Positions 1-8,193 are shown, counted from the first letter of the stretch. The stretch is 43,325 nt of DNA from an uncultured Actinomycetes bacterium (GCA_903878415.1 CAIRHO010000029.1:1-43325), one strand, 5' to 3'. The notes: generated by a model not told the origin, from the sequence alone. A program made the numbers and translations.

Positions 1-941
1 CCGGTATCGAGTCCTTCGCTGAATGCAATAGCAACTGCGGCAGCTTTGCGGAAAATATCGCCTTTTCCACCTGCTTCCGCTCTCGCTTCAGCACCGTTAT
101 AAACTTTTTCGAAAATCCGAGGCACTGCGAGTACGAATGTTGGCTTAAAAGATGTTAAATCTGGAATTAATTTGCCGACTGGATCGCTGCAATGAGCAAG
201 ATGCAAGCCAGCTCTAATTGCTCCGATTTCAACCATTCTTCCGAAAACGTGCGCAACTGGAAGAAAGAGCAGAGTGGAACCACCAGGCTTTAAAAAGAGA
301 TCGCTTGCACCAGCAACTACGTTGCCGCACTCTGATAAAAAGTTGCCGTGAGTTAGTTGGACTCCTTTTGGTTTTCCAGTAGTGCCCGATGTATAAATTA
401 AAGTCGCAAGCGTTTCTGGTTTTAAAGAATTTTTGCGGGCATCGATCTCTGCATCTGAAACGTTTTCGCCAAGTATTGCTAGCTGCGATAGCACGTTGTC
501 AGTCATAGTCCAAAGATTTTTTAAAATTGGTTTGCGTACTGAATCAACTGATTCTTTATGCGTTGGGGTTTCTACAATTATTGCGACTGCTTCAGAGTCT
601 GTAAGAATCCAATCAATCTGCTCAGTTGATGATGTTTCGTAAACTGGGACAACTACAGCGCCGGCATACCAAATTGCAAAATCCAAAATGGTCCACTCAT
701 ATCGAGTGCGTGCCATGATTGCAACGCGATCACCGATTTGAATTCCAGATGCAACTAAACCTTTAGCGGTAGTTCTTACTTCTTCATCGAATTCGGTAGC
801 AGTAACTTTCTGCCATCCCTCACCCAAGGGGCGAGAGAGCATGACGCGCGTTGGTTCGAAACGCGCTCGGTCGGATACTAAGTTTGTGAGATTGCCGGTA
901 CTTGGGATCGGCTCCATGGTTTTAACTGAGTATTCATTCAT
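1..941 (-). CDS. Long-chain acyl-CoA synthetase (AMP-binding, FadD15-like), C-terminus cut by window edge
   Basis: Activates long-chain fatty acids to acyl-CoA through an acyl-adenylate; cytosolic or membrane-associated. The reverse strand is open from the start to base 1, giving about 313 residues, roughly half of a ~600-residue enzyme. The adenylate-forming P-loop YTSGTTGKPKG is clear (about residues 181–191, coded near 363–402), followed by a PVAHVFGR-type segment and VPRIFEKVYN. I chose the ATG at 941 (MNEYSVKTMEPIPS) over the in-frame ATG at 947 because a TACCTT hexamer sits exactly six bases before it, the leaderless spacing seen across this window. It is divergent from the SRPBCC gene. 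The family is certain; chain-length preference cannot be read. Confidence 0.93.
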   Translation of the reverse strand, partial: MNEYSVKTMEPIPSTGNLTNLVSDRARFEPTRVMLSRPLGEGWQKVTATEFDEEVRTTAKGLVASGIQIGDRVAIMARTRYEWTILDFAIWYAGAVVVPVYETSSTEQIDWILTDSEAVAIIVETPTHKESVDSVRKPILKNLWTMTDNVLSQLAILGENVSDAEIDARKNSLKPETLATLIYTSGTTGKPKGVQLTHGNFLSECGNVVAGASDLFLKPGGSTLLFLPVAHVFGRMVEIGAIRAGLHLAHCSDPVGKLIPDLTSFKPTFVLAVPRIFEKVYNGAEARAEAGGKGDIFRKAAAVAIAFSEGLDT

Positions 942-947
942 GCTCAT

Positions 948-953
948 AAGGTA
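948..953 (-). promoter_or_regulatory. -10 box of leaderless acyl-CoA synthetase promoter
   Basis: TACCTT on the reverse strand, six bases before the ATG at 941. It matches the TAnnnT-N6-start pattern repeated at most first genes here, so transcription probably begins at the start codon. Confidence 0.5.
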
Positions 954-980
954 TCGGTCATTTAATAGTTTGGGGAGAGG

Positions 981-986
981 TAACCT
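981..986 (+). promoter_or_regulatory. -10 box of leaderless SRPBCC gene promoter
   Basis: TAACCT followed by exactly six bases and the ATG at 993. The upstream GGGAGAGG stretch lies too far from the ATG for a normal ribosome binding site, so leaderless translation is favoured. Confidence 0.5.
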
Positions 987-992
987 TGCGCC

Positions 993-1430
993 ATGAGCCA
1001 ACCATCGAAATCAACCGTAACCATTGAAGCGCCAGTTGCCACCGTCCGGGAGCTCCTCTTTGACCTCCCCGGGTACCCAAGTTGGACGACTGCCATAAAA
1101 TCTGTGACTTCTGATGAAATTGGGAGTGATGGCAAAATCACCAAAGCAACGATGGTTATCGATGCTGGAGTAATGAAAGACCGAGTCTCGCTCTCTTACG
1201 ATTGGAGCAAAGCTCCAGAAGCAGTCAGTTTCTCGCTCGAAGAAGCCGATCTTTTAACTGAGATGACTGGTTCGTATCAAATTAAAGATAACGGTGATGA
1301 TACAACTGAAGTAAGTTATGAATTAATCGTAAAAGTTTCAATGCCAGTTCCAGAAATGATGCGAAAGAAAACTGAACAATCAACAGTTGATCTTGCGCTT
1401 TCGCAACTGAAAAAACGCGCAGAAGCATAA
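993..1430 (+). CDS. SRPBCC (START/polyketide cyclase-like) family protein
   Basis: A 145-residue protein with the layout of the SRPBCC lipid/hydrophobic-ligand binding fold. An N-terminal strand (KSTVTIEAPVATVRELL) leads into a PGYPSWTTAIKS segment, typical of START-like proteins where a helix follows strand 1. Beta strands continue through the middle, and a long C-terminal helix ends in LALSQLKKRAEA. Its length is typical of single-domain members. It ends immediately before the glucokinase ATG with no spacer, so the two are probably one operon. In other actinobacteria small SRPBCC proteins often sit beside acyl-CoA synthetase genes, as here. The ligand and role cannot be assigned. Confidence 0.75.
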   Translation: MSQPSKSTVTIEAPVATVRELLFDLPGYPSWTTAIKSVTSDEIGSDGKITKATMVIDAGVMKDRVSLSYDWSKAPEAVSFSLEEADLLTEMTGSYQIKDNGDDTTEVSYELIVKVSMPVPEMMRKKTEQSTVDLALSQLKKRAEA

Positions 1431-2378
1431 ATGCCTGCGCTAACTATCGGTGTCGATGTTGGCGGCACGAAAGTTCTTGGCGGCGTTGTAGATGAAGCAG
1501 GGAAAATAATTGAACGATCTCGTCGAGACACCCCAATTCAAGGTGGCGCTGCACTTACAGAAGTAATTGCTGAAGTTGCCAAGGAATTAGCAGAAAAGCA
1601 TAAGGTGTCAGCAGTCGGTGTTTCAGCTGCGGGTTTTATTTCTACCGACCGAAAAACTTTACTTGCTACTTCTAATATCGCCGATTGGACTAACGTTCCG
1701 TTAGTTGCTCAACTCACCGAAAAAATTGGGCTCCCTGTAATTTTAGAAAACGATGCAAATTGTGCGGCATGGGGCGAATTTAAATTTGGCGCAGGCAAAG
1801 GCGAAGCGAATCTTGCGCTGCTCACAATCGGAACTGGCCTTGGTGGCGGTTTCATTATTAACGGAAAATTAATTACGGGAGCATTTGGAATTGCTGCCGA
1901 AATTGGCCACATGAGAGTTGTCCCAGAAGGACACTTATGTGGTTGTGGCGCTCGAGGTTGTTTCGAACAATATGCATCGGGTAATGCATTACTTCGACAT
2001 GCGCGAGAAGCAATTAGCGCTTCGCCTGATTTAGCAAAAAATTTATTATCGCTAGGTGATGGCACAGTTGCAGGATTAACTGGCCATCACATTACTAAAG
2101 CGGCAGCGAAAGGTGATCCAGTAGCGTTAGCTGCATTTAATACGACCGCACAATGGTTAGGTGCCGGTATCGCTTCACTTTCTGTATTACTAGACCCATC
2201 CTGCGTCATCATCGGAGGCGGTGTAATAGAAGCTGGCGAAATTTTGCTTGGGCCTACTCGCGAATATATGGATCGTTACATGCCATTTAGCGGGAGGCAT
2301 CCATATCCAAGAATTATCGCTGCAACGTTAGGTAATGACGCTGGTCTAGTTGGAGTAGCAGATTTGGCCAGATATTAA
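1431..2378 (+). CDS. ROK-family glucokinase
   Basis: Phosphorylates glucose (or a related sugar) with ATP in the cytosol, at the entry to glycolysis. At 315 residues it has the usual ROK length. Visible motifs are the phosphate-binding IGVDVGGTK (residues 6–14), the catalytic Asp in ENDAN (D108), the GTGLGGG phosphate-2 loop (134–140), and the zinc-binding set with EIGH (H160) and CGCGARGC (C170, C172, C177). The start abuts the preceding stop, indicating co-transcription with the SRPBCC gene. Its 3' end overlaps the convergent oxidoreductase gene by four bases. Other ROK proteins act on mannose, N-acetylglucosamine or fructose, but there is no N-terminal helix-turn-helix, so this is a kinase and not a repressor. 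Confidence 0.9.
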   Translation: MPALTIGVDVGGTKVLGGVVDEAGKIIERSRRDTPIQGGAALTEVIAEVAKELAEKHKVSAVGVSAAGFISTDRKTLLATSNIADWTNVPLVAQLTEKIGLPVILENDANCAAWGEFKFGAGKGEANLALLTIGTGLGGGFIINGKLITGAFGIAAEIGHMRVVPEGHLCGCGARGCFEQYASGNALLRHAREAISASPDLAKNLLSLGDGTVAGLTGHHITKAAAKGDPVALAAFNTTAQWLGAGIASLSVLLDPSCVIIGGGVIEAGEILLGPTREYMDRYMPFSGRHPYPRIIAATLGNDAGLVGVADLARY

Positions 2379-3358
2379 ATTTCAAAAGGGTATTTCAACC
2401 CGATTTGATTCTTAATCTCAGTTACAGATTGCATAATTTCGTAGGTTTCATTTAACGTTAAAAGTGGTGATTCGATTAATCCAGAACGGACACACCTAGC
2501 GAATTCAACGGCTTGCTCTCTATGACCAACTCCAACATAATCTTTTGCATACTCAGTTCTTTCACCACCTCGAATAATTGTTCGCATCGATGTAGGGGCA
2601 TAAAAAGTGCGATCAATTTCTAACCAACCTAAAGTCCCAGCTACTAAAGCGCGGCAAGGCGTAGCAGCAAAAAGAGAAGAATTAATAATAGCTTGGGCAC
2701 CATTCTTATAATCAAAAATTGCTGAAGTTTGCCCATCTACGCCAGTAAATGCTGGAAGTGAAGTGGAGGTAATCTTTTCTGGAACGCCAAGTACTAAGTG
2801 TGCAAACGAGATTGGATAAATTGCGAGATCGAGTAAAGCGCCACCAGCTAAATTAGGATTGAATAATCTAAATTCCGGATCATCTGCAAACCATTGTCCG
2901 TGGTCAGCCGTTACTGTTCTTATTTCGCCTAAAATTCCGGAAGTTAAAATCTCCCGCACTATTGCAATATGCGGCAAGAAACGAGTCCACATCGCCTCCA
3001 TTAACATCAAATTCATTTCTCGTGCCAAAGAAATCATTTGGTGCGCTTCAGTAGCAGTTATCGCAAAAGGTTTTTCACATAGAACTGGCTTCCCAGCTTT
3101 TAGCGCCATCATGGTATTTTCAAAATGTAGCTGATGTGGCGTAGCTATATATACCGCATCAATATTTGGATCATTGACTAACTCTTCATAGGATGCATAT
3201 GGTTTCCCACCGTATTCATTACTAAAATTTAGAGCGCTCTCCATTTTTCTAGAGCCAACAGCGTGCACAACTTGATTATCTAAATATTGCAAATCAGAAG
3301 CAAAAGTTCGCGCGATACCACCAGTACTAATAACGCCCCATTTAAATGGGTTAGTCAC
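2375..3358 (-). CDS. Gfo/Idh/MocA-family NAD(P)-dependent oxidoreductase
   Basis: A 327-residue dehydrogenase of the glucose–fructose oxidoreductase / inositol dehydrogenase family. The N-terminal Rossmann motif reads GVISTGGIARTFASDL, the family CEKPF motif contributes the conserved Lys near residue 97, and the C-terminal substrate half carries GGALLDLAIYPISFAH, matching the family's GGxxxDxGxY block. The GTG start overlaps the stop of the upstream hydrolase gene by four bases (GTGA), so the two are translationally coupled. A sugar or cyclitol substrate is expected from the family, but nothing in the neighbourhood fixes which. Confidence 0.88.
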   Translation of the reverse strand: MTNPFKWGVISTGGIARTFASDLQYLDNQVVHAVGSRKMESALNFSNEYGGKPYASYEELVNDPNIDAVYIATPHQLHFENTMMALKAGKPVLCEKPFAITATEAHQMISLAREMNLMLMEAMWTRFLPHIAIVREILTSGILGEIRTVTADHGQWFADDPEFRLFNPNLAGGALLDLAIYPISFAHLVLGVPEKITSTSLPAFTGVDGQTSAIFDYKNGAQAIINSSLFAATPCRALVAGTLGWLEIDRTFYAPTSMRTIIRGGERTEYAKDYVGVGHREQAVEFARCVRSGLIESPLLTLNETYEIMQSVTEIKNQIGLKYPFEI

Positions 3359-4500
3359 AGGACCGCGCCACTATCACTATCATCGATTTCACGATGCTCC
3401 ATTTGAGTGAAGAGAGTTATCGCACCGGCCACAACTGCCAATACACCGGGCCAAGCACCCAAGCCAAAGGGATCAAAATGCGTCACTAAATATCCGATTA
3501 CATAAAGTGGCCCAGCAATGAGGGCAATGATTGCGCCACGTTGGGCTTTCTTAAATTTAGGTAACCTATTTGGAGTCGCATACATATTTCGTTCGATAAG
3601 TGATTCGACACTTTCGGATCGATCTAACTGGTCTAGGTAGGTAGTTGGCGTTGATTCATCTAAAGATAGCGAAGAAACAATTGAATCAAATTCAGCATCA
3701 ATTAAATCACGCTCATCATCTTCTTCGTATTCATAGCTGCCTCGAGCTAATTCTCCTGTCAAAACATCTTGAATGAACTGTCCTGATTCTTCATTCAATA
3801 TTTCAGAATCGTAATCTAACGAAACATTATGAAAAGATTTTTCAAAGATTATTTCTCTGATATCTACTGACATTACATTATCTATTATTGTTTCGGAATT
3901 TTCTGGATCAACCACATGATCATTTATCGAATAACCGATCATTAAAGGCAGATCAATTAGGTATAGATCTCGTTCAACTATCTGCCAAAATTTGCGAGCA
4001 GAATACAACGCATGCATAGCCGTTGTCCGGTAGCTATGTATTGGGGGATTGGGTTTGGCAATGTCCGAAGGACCAGACTTTAGCGATGGTACAAATAATC
4101 GAATTATGGGCAACAATTTCATAAAAATCCGGCGATCATGAATTATTGGATTTAAAAGCATTAAGCCTTCGATTTCAGAACCACGTATTTGAGCGAGTCG
4201 TAACGCAAGTGCGCCACCATTGGAAAATCCAGCAACAAAAACATGATCTGTTTTAGCTTTTAGATCGGTAAAACTTTTCTCAATTACCGCAAACCAATCT
4301 GCCGCGGCTGTGGAATTTAAATCTTGCCAATTAGTTCCATGGCCAGGTAAACGCGGTACTGAAACTGAGTAACCAGAATTATTAAAAGATTGTGCCCAAG
4401 GTCTTACAGATACTGGAGAACCGCCAAAACCATGAATTACCAAAACACCGATTTTCCCACCCGAAAGCTCAAATCCAGCAGAGTTTGGGATATCGGTCAC
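3355..4500 (-). CDS. Alpha/beta hydrolase (esterase/monoacylglycerol-lipase type) with C-terminal two-helix membrane anchor
   Basis: A 381-residue fusion. Residues ~15–248 form an Est30/monoglyceride-lipase-like hydrolase: oxyanion-hole HGFGGSP (23–29), nucleophile elbow GFSNGG with Ser93 (Asn replaces the common Met), probable acid Asp194 or Asp198 in INDHVVDPE, and catalytic His224 in SFHNVS. Residues ~256–315 are an acidic, low-complexity linker. Residues ~322–367 contain two hydrophobic helices separated by HFDPFGLGAWP, so the C-terminus is likely membrane-embedded with the catalytic domain cytosolic. Usual Est30 enzymes are ~250 residues and lack the tail. It starts at GTG with CACCAT six bases upstream and is coupled to the following Gfo/Idh gene. 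The substrate is unknown; a short- or medium-chain ester is the family expectation. Confidence 0.82.
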   Translation of the reverse strand: MTDIPNSAGFELSGGKIGVLVIHGFGGSPVSVRPWAQSFNNSGYSVSVPRLPGHGTNWQDLNSTAAADWFAVIEKSFTDLKAKTDHVFVAGFSNGGALALRLAQIRGSEIEGLMLLNPIIHDRRIFMKLLPIIRLFVPSLKSGPSDIAKPNPPIHSYRTTAMHALYSARKFWQIVERDLYLIDLPLMIGYSINDHVVDPENSETIIDNVMSVDIREIIFEKSFHNVSLDYDSEILNEESGQFIQDVLTGELARGSYEYEEDDERDLIDAEFDSIVSSLSLDESTPTTYLDQLDRSESVESLIERNMYATPNRLPKFKKAQRGAIIALIAGPLYVIGYLVTHFDPFGLGAWPGVLAVVAGAITLFTQMEHREIDDSDSGAVL

Positions 4501-4548
4501 GCTCAGATGGTGTCATATAGGTATCGAATAGCCCTAAATTAAGACCCT

Positions 4549-5298
4549 ATGGCGATGCGAAAGAGACCACGCTTCCGAAAGAAGCTTGAGGTAGTGCAAG
4601 GCGAGAATCTTGCCTATGCGCTCTTAAAAGCATTCTTATCGCCAATTTTGATGGGTTTGTTTAGACCTAAAGTTAAAGGTTTAAGAAATGTCCCTCACCT
4701 TGGACCGCTGATTATTGCTTCGAACCATCTTTCATTTAGCGATTCTATTTTTATGCCACTGGTAGTTCCCCGCAAAGTTACCTTTTTAGCGAAGAGTGAA
4801 TATTTCACTTCACCCGGGTTAAAAGGTTTCATTAAGAAAATTACATTTATTGCTCTTGGTCAAGTTCCAGTTGATCGCTCTGGTGGCCGTGCTAGCGAAG
4901 CCGCTTTGATTACCGGGCTTAAAGTTTTAGAGCGCGGGGATTGCATCGGAATTTATCCAGAAGGAACACGTTCTCCCGATGGCCGTTTATATAAAGGGCG
5001 ATCTGGGATTGCACGGTTAGCTATTGAATCTGGTGCGCCAGTCATACCGGTTGCGATGTTTAATACTGCAGAGATTCAACCTACTGGCCAAGTAGTACCT
5101 AAAGTTCGACGTGTAGAAATGATTTTTGGAGAACCGCTCTATTTTGAAAATTATGGTGATTCAACAGATCAAAAAGTGTTACGTGAAGTTACTGATCGAA
5201 TTATGAATACGATTCAAGCGCTTTCCGGGCAAGAGTATGTAGATATGTACGCAACTAAGCGTAAGACCGAGATGAACGACGAAGTAGAAGAGGATTAA
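4549..5298 (+). CDS. 1-acyl-sn-glycerol-3-phosphate acyltransferase (PlsC family), copy 1
   Basis: Transfers an acyl group to lysophosphatidate or a related acceptor in membrane phospholipid synthesis. The 249 residues carry the catalytic NHxxxxD motif as NHLSFSD (H60, D65), the acceptor-phosphate motif PVDRSGGR (107–114) and EGTRSPDG (E138–G145). It acts at the inner face of the cytoplasmic membrane, consistent with a basic N-terminus and a hydrophobic stretch at residues 25–37. It ends directly against the convergent nuclease gene. A second, more divergent PlsC is encoded at 21.8–22.5 kb, so acceptors or acyl positions may be split between them. It is divergent from the hydrolase gene, with a 48-base shared promoter region. 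Confidence 0.9.
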   Translation: MAMRKRPRFRKKLEVVQGENLAYALLKAFLSPILMGLFRPKVKGLRNVPHLGPLIIASNHLSFSDSIFMPLVVPRKVTFLAKSEYFTSPGLKGFIKKITFIALGQVPVDRSGGRASEAALITGLKVLERGDCIGIYPEGTRSPDGRLYKGRSGIARLAIESGAPVIPVAMFNTAEIQPTGQVVPKVRRVEMIFGEPLYFENYGDSTDQKVLREVTDRIMNTIQALSGQEYVDMYATKRKTEMNDEVEED

Positions 5299-6000
5299 CT
5301 ACTCGCCGCCGAAAATTTCGCGGCGCTGTGAAATGTAACGACATTGTTCGCAACCAGAATCACGTTCTGGAGTTGGACCCGAAATTACCGTAATAAAGTC
5401 AGTTAAACGGCGCTCTAATGATTTTGGGTTCCGTTGGATTGGCCGCCAAGAACTTTTAAGTTTCAGTGAGTATCCAGTTGTCGGATCGCCCACGGGGGAG
5501 ACTGGTGACCAAACTAGTAAGCCAAGCACTGAAACTTTTCTCGCCGGACCTGATACTGGATTCTCTAATGAAAAAGCGTAAGCCTCTAATTGTGGCGAAT
5601 AGAAATCACTCTTATCGCTATCGCGGCCCTGGAATTTGCAATCGATAACGCCCCAAGTTCCATCGTTAAATTCCATAAGCAAGTCATATTTTCCGCGCAC
5701 TGCATAAGGTGAAGCAGATCCATTTACAATAATGGGCGTTGATTTCACCCAACCACCGCGGCTATGAACTTTTCCACTTGGTAATTCCGGAGTAACGAGC
5801 GCGGAGGTAACTGCATCAAAGTGCGCTTCTTGCATTGCGGAGAGTTCGCCAACAAGTGGCATAAAAAGTGGTGCCTTCACGCCGTGGTTGTAATTAAGCC
5901 AGAGGCAACGGTGACAACCATCCCATGAGAAAGTTAAATCGCTTGGACTTATGAATTCGCGAGCTTTGCTTGCCGGTTTATCAAAGGATGAATTAGCCAT
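5299..6000 (-). CDS. PD-(D/E)XK nuclease-family protein with four cysteines (RecB/Cas4-like)
   Basis: A 233-residue protein with a RecB/Cas4-type nuclease core: Asp106 in KYDLLMEF, Asp120 and Lys122 in VIDCKF (motif D-x13-DxK), and Gln137 with Tyr141 in QLEAYAF (the QxxxY motif of this superfamily). Two CxxC pairs flank the core: C29/C32 (CHRC) near the N-terminus and C217/C220 (CEQC) near the C-terminus. In Cas4 and AddB, cysteines bracketing the fold bind a 4Fe–4S cluster, so cluster or zinc binding is a reasonable inference. There is no helicase domain, no CRISPR array and no cas gene nearby. It is monocistronic between convergent plsC and a short gap before the LysE gene. The DNA substrate is unknown. 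Confidence 0.75.
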   Translation of the reverse strand: MANSSFDKPASKAREFISPSDLTFSWDGCHRCLWLNYNHGVKAPLFMPLVGELSAMQEAHFDAVTSALVTPELPSGKVHSRGGWVKSTPIIVNGSASPYAVRGKYDLLMEFNDGTWGVIDCKFQGRDSDKSDFYSPQLEAYAFSLENPVSGPARKVSVLGLLVWSPVSPVGDPTTGYSLKLKSSWRPIQRNPKSLERRLTDFITVISGPTPERDSGCEQCRYISQRREIFGGE

Positions 6001-6062
6001 GGCGTTAGTCTGCCGTTAGCCACTGACAATTTGTGTACTCGCCACGCTGCGGAAAATTAGAG

Positions 6063-6704
6063 TTAGAACGCAGTTGAAATTGTAAATAGCCCAAGGCAGA
6101 TCATCACAAAGCCGCCAAATTTACGCATTTTTACTAGCCGCTTTGGTTTTGTCGAGAGCGATTCTCGAATTGTGCCTGCGATTAAACCCCATGTGCTATC
6201 TGAGAAGAATGCCAAGATCGCAAAAGTTGCACCCATCAAAACTATTTGGGACGTGATGGAATCACTGTCATGATCGACAAAGCCCGGCAAAATTGCCGCA
6301 AAAAATACCAATCCTTTTGGATTTAATAATCCGACAAAGAACCCATCTCGAATTGATTTAGCGATAGTTGGTTTTCCTTCGTTCACATTGATCATATCTT
6401 CAGCATGAATAACGCTTTTACGTATTGCATCAATGCCAAGGTAAATCAGATAACCACCACCAGCAATTTGTACAAATAGAAAAGCTGCATCAGAGCGTTG
6501 CAATACCGGCCCAAGTCCAAATGCAACAACGAGAGATAGAAAAAACATGCCAAGTGCATTACCTAAAACGGTTGCGACTGCGGCGGCTCGACCCCAAGAA
6601 ATAGCACGGGCGATTGTGAAGAGAACGCTGGGCCCAGGAGCCAACATGATGATAATTGCGGCGATTAAATATTCGCCAAATCTAGTTGGAACTTCAAAAA
6701 CCAT
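6063..6704 (-). CDS. LysE/RhtB-family amino-acid exporter
   Basis: A 213-residue integral membrane protein with about six hydrophobic segments. It carries the family N-terminal signature as AAIIIMLAPGPSVLFTIARA and a GxxxG-rich second helix (WGRAAAVATVLGNALGMFF), typical of LysE/RhtB translocators that export lysine, threonine, homoserine and similar amino acids by proton antiport. Its length is normal. The start is set by ATG with TAGACT exactly six bases upstream, a leaderless promoter. It is transcribed away from the permease terminator at 6735–6768, so it is a separate unit. The substrate cannot be told from sequence. Confidence 0.88.
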   Translation of the reverse strand: MVFEVPTRFGEYLIAAIIIMLAPGPSVLFTIARAISWGRAAAVATVLGNALGMFFLSLVVAFGLGPVLQRSDAAFLFVQIAGGGYLIYLGIDAIRKSVIHAEDMINVNEGKPTIAKSIRDGFFVGLLNPKGLVFFAAILPGFVDHDSDSITSQIVLMGATFAILAFFSDSTWGLIAGTIRESLSTKPKRLVKMRKFGGFVMICLGLFTISTAF

Positions 6705-6710
6705 TGTTGG

Positions 6711-6716
6711 AGTCTA
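6711..6716 (-). promoter_or_regulatory. -10 box of leaderless LysE gene promoter
   Basis: TAGACT on the reverse strand with six bases (CCAACA) to the ATG at 6704. No Shine–Dalgarno sequence is present. Confidence 0.5.
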
Positions 6717-6734
6717 GAACACTTTTATGAAATA

Positions 6735-6768
6735 AAAAACGCACAGAGCAAAAGCCCTGTGCGTTTTT
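6735..6768 (-). terminator. Intrinsic terminator of the nucleobase permease gene
   Basis: A 12-bp perfect stem, AAAAACGCACAG (6735–6746) with CTGTGCGTTTTT (6757–6768), and a 10-base loop. The A- and T-runs make it usable on both strands. It lies 12 bases after the permease stop and insulates that gene from the LysE gene. Confidence 0.9.
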
Positions 6769-6780
6769 GTAACTCTTTAA

Positions 6781-8043
6781 CTAGTGATTAGTACCGCGTG
6801 ATTTTGCAATGGTGCTAAGAACTCGATATCCAACAACTGCAACTAATGTTGCATTAATGATGCCGTTGAATGTGAAGTTACCGTTAGTCCAAGACATATC
6901 GGAGATACCAATGATTAGCGCGGATGCTGCAATTATTAAGTTCGTTGGATCGCTGAAATTAACGCGTCCTTCAATCCAAATACGTGCACCAAGAACACCG
7001 ATCATTCCGAATAGTCCAACGCCAACGCCACCAAGTGCTCCAACTGGAGTTGCACTTAGAACAGCACCGAATTTAGGACAGATCGAAAGCACGATTGCGC
7101 CTAGGCCAGCAATCCAATATGCAGCTGTTGAATAAACCCGAGTTGCAGCCATTACGCCAATGTTTTCTGCGTAAGTAGTTGTTCCAGATCCGCCACCAGC
7201 ACCTGCGAGAGTTGTTGCAAGCCCGTCAGCCATCAGGGCATTACCCATTTGGTCATCGAGATTTTTACCAGTCATCGCAGCAACTGCTTTAACGTGTCCA
7301 ACGTTCTCGGCAATAAGTACAAGTACTACTGGCAAGAAGAGCACGATTGCGCTCATGTTAAATGTTGGGGTTGTGAATGAAGGCATGGCGATCCACTTCG
7401 CAGCGGAGATACCATCAGTATTTACATCACCCATCAACATTGCAGCGACATATCCAATTACTAATCCGCCAAAGATCGCAATACGACCTAAGAAGCCGCG
7501 GGAGAAGGCTGAGATGAGTGCGATTGATGCGAGCGTAATTACGCCAATTACTGGACCAGCAGTGAAATTATTCTTTGCAGCGCCAGCAAGGTTAAGACCA
7601 ATAACCATAACAATGGTTCCAGTTACAACTGGAGGCAAAAGCCAATCAATCCAACCCGTTCCAGAAGAGCGGACAATTAAACCGATTACGGCGAGAATTA
7701 CTCCGGTTGCTACTACGCCACCAAGAGCTGTTGCCATGCCATCGCTCTTAACTGAAGCAGCAATTGGCGCTAAGAAGGCAAATGAAGAACCAAGATAACT
7801 TGGAACTTTATTCTGAGTGATGATTAAAAATAGAAGAGTTCCAATACCTGAGAAAAATAGGGTTGTGGTTGGCGGCAGACCCGTAATGATTGGGACGAGG
7901 AAGGTTGCGCCGAACATTGCTGCGATGTGCTGTAAGCCGACGCCGATGGTGCGTGGCCAGCTCAATCGTTCATCTGTAGATACGACCTCACCTGATGAGA
8001 TCGTCTTACCGGTTCCGTGGATTTTCCATGAGAGAAGACTCAT
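6781..8043 (-). CDS. NCS2-family uracil/xanthine permease (UraA-like)
   Basis: Imports a nucleobase (uracil, xanthine or related) with protons or sodium across the cytoplasmic membrane. The 420 residues contain about 12–14 hydrophobic segments and family landmarks: GLQHIAAMFGATFLVP (37–52, with the conserved Gln-His), a YLGSSFAFLAP block, PPVVTGTIVMVIGLNLA, and a GxGGGSGTTTYAENIG segment corresponding to the substrate-binding QNxG/NxG region. The ribosome binding site AGGGG is eight bases before the ATG and lies inside the 3' strand of a leader hairpin (8050–8098), implying translational control. It is followed by a strong terminator and is monocistronic. Uracil versus purine specificity is open. 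Confidence 0.9.
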   Translation of the reverse strand: MSLLSWKIHGTGKTISSGEVVSTDERLSWPRTIGVGLQHIAAMFGATFLVPIITGLPPTTTLFFSGIGTLLFLIITQNKVPSYLGSSFAFLAPIAASVKSDGMATALGGVVATGVILAVIGLIVRSSGTGWIDWLLPPVVTGTIVMVIGLNLAGAAKNNFTAGPVIGVITLASIALISAFSRGFLGRIAIFGGLVIGYVAAMLMGDVNTDGISAAKWIAMPSFTTPTFNMSAIVLFLPVVLVLIAENVGHVKAVAAMTGKNLDDQMGNALMADGLATTLAGAGGGSGTTTYAENIGVMAATRVYSTAAYWIAGLGAIVLSICPKFGAVLSATPVGALGGVGVGLFGMIGVLGARIWIEGRVNFSDPTNLIIAASALIIGISDMSWTNGNFTFNGIINATLVAVVGYRVLSTIAKSRGTNH

Positions 8044-8049
8044 GCGATG

Positions 8050-8098
8050 TACCCCTGTCTAGAGCGCCATCGTTGGCAAGCTCTAGAAAATGAGGGTA
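8050..8098 (-). promoter_or_regulatory. Structured permease leader sequestering the Shine–Dalgarno; candidate riboswitch or protein-binding RNA
   Basis: In the mRNA sense UACCCU (8098–8093) pairs with GGGGUA (8055–8050), which contains the ribosome binding site. An asymmetric internal loop (CAUUU versus CA) leads to an 8-bp perfect stem UCUAGAGC/GCUCUAGA. Beyond a UU bulge, GCC/GGC closes the loop AACGAU. Two stems separated by an asymmetric loop over the SD is a typical translational-off architecture. The family is not identified. The 8-bp palindrome could alternatively be a DNA operator. Confidence 0.6.
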
Positions 8099-8193
8099 AA
8101 CCTGTGAATTTGTTACTGGGCCGTAGGCGCGCCAGATTCTGAGAATTCGGTCAGAAGTTGCGCTCGCTCACCCTATCGAGTTAAATACCCATA

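Noticed and set aside
5299-6000. Cas4-like nuclease as sign of a CRISPR or defence island
   Set aside because: No repeats, no cas or defence genes; all neighbours are housekeeping genes.
7355-7798. 147-codon forward open frame
   Set aside because: Antisense shadow of the NCS2 permease; low-complexity Ala/Pro/Ile product with no motif.
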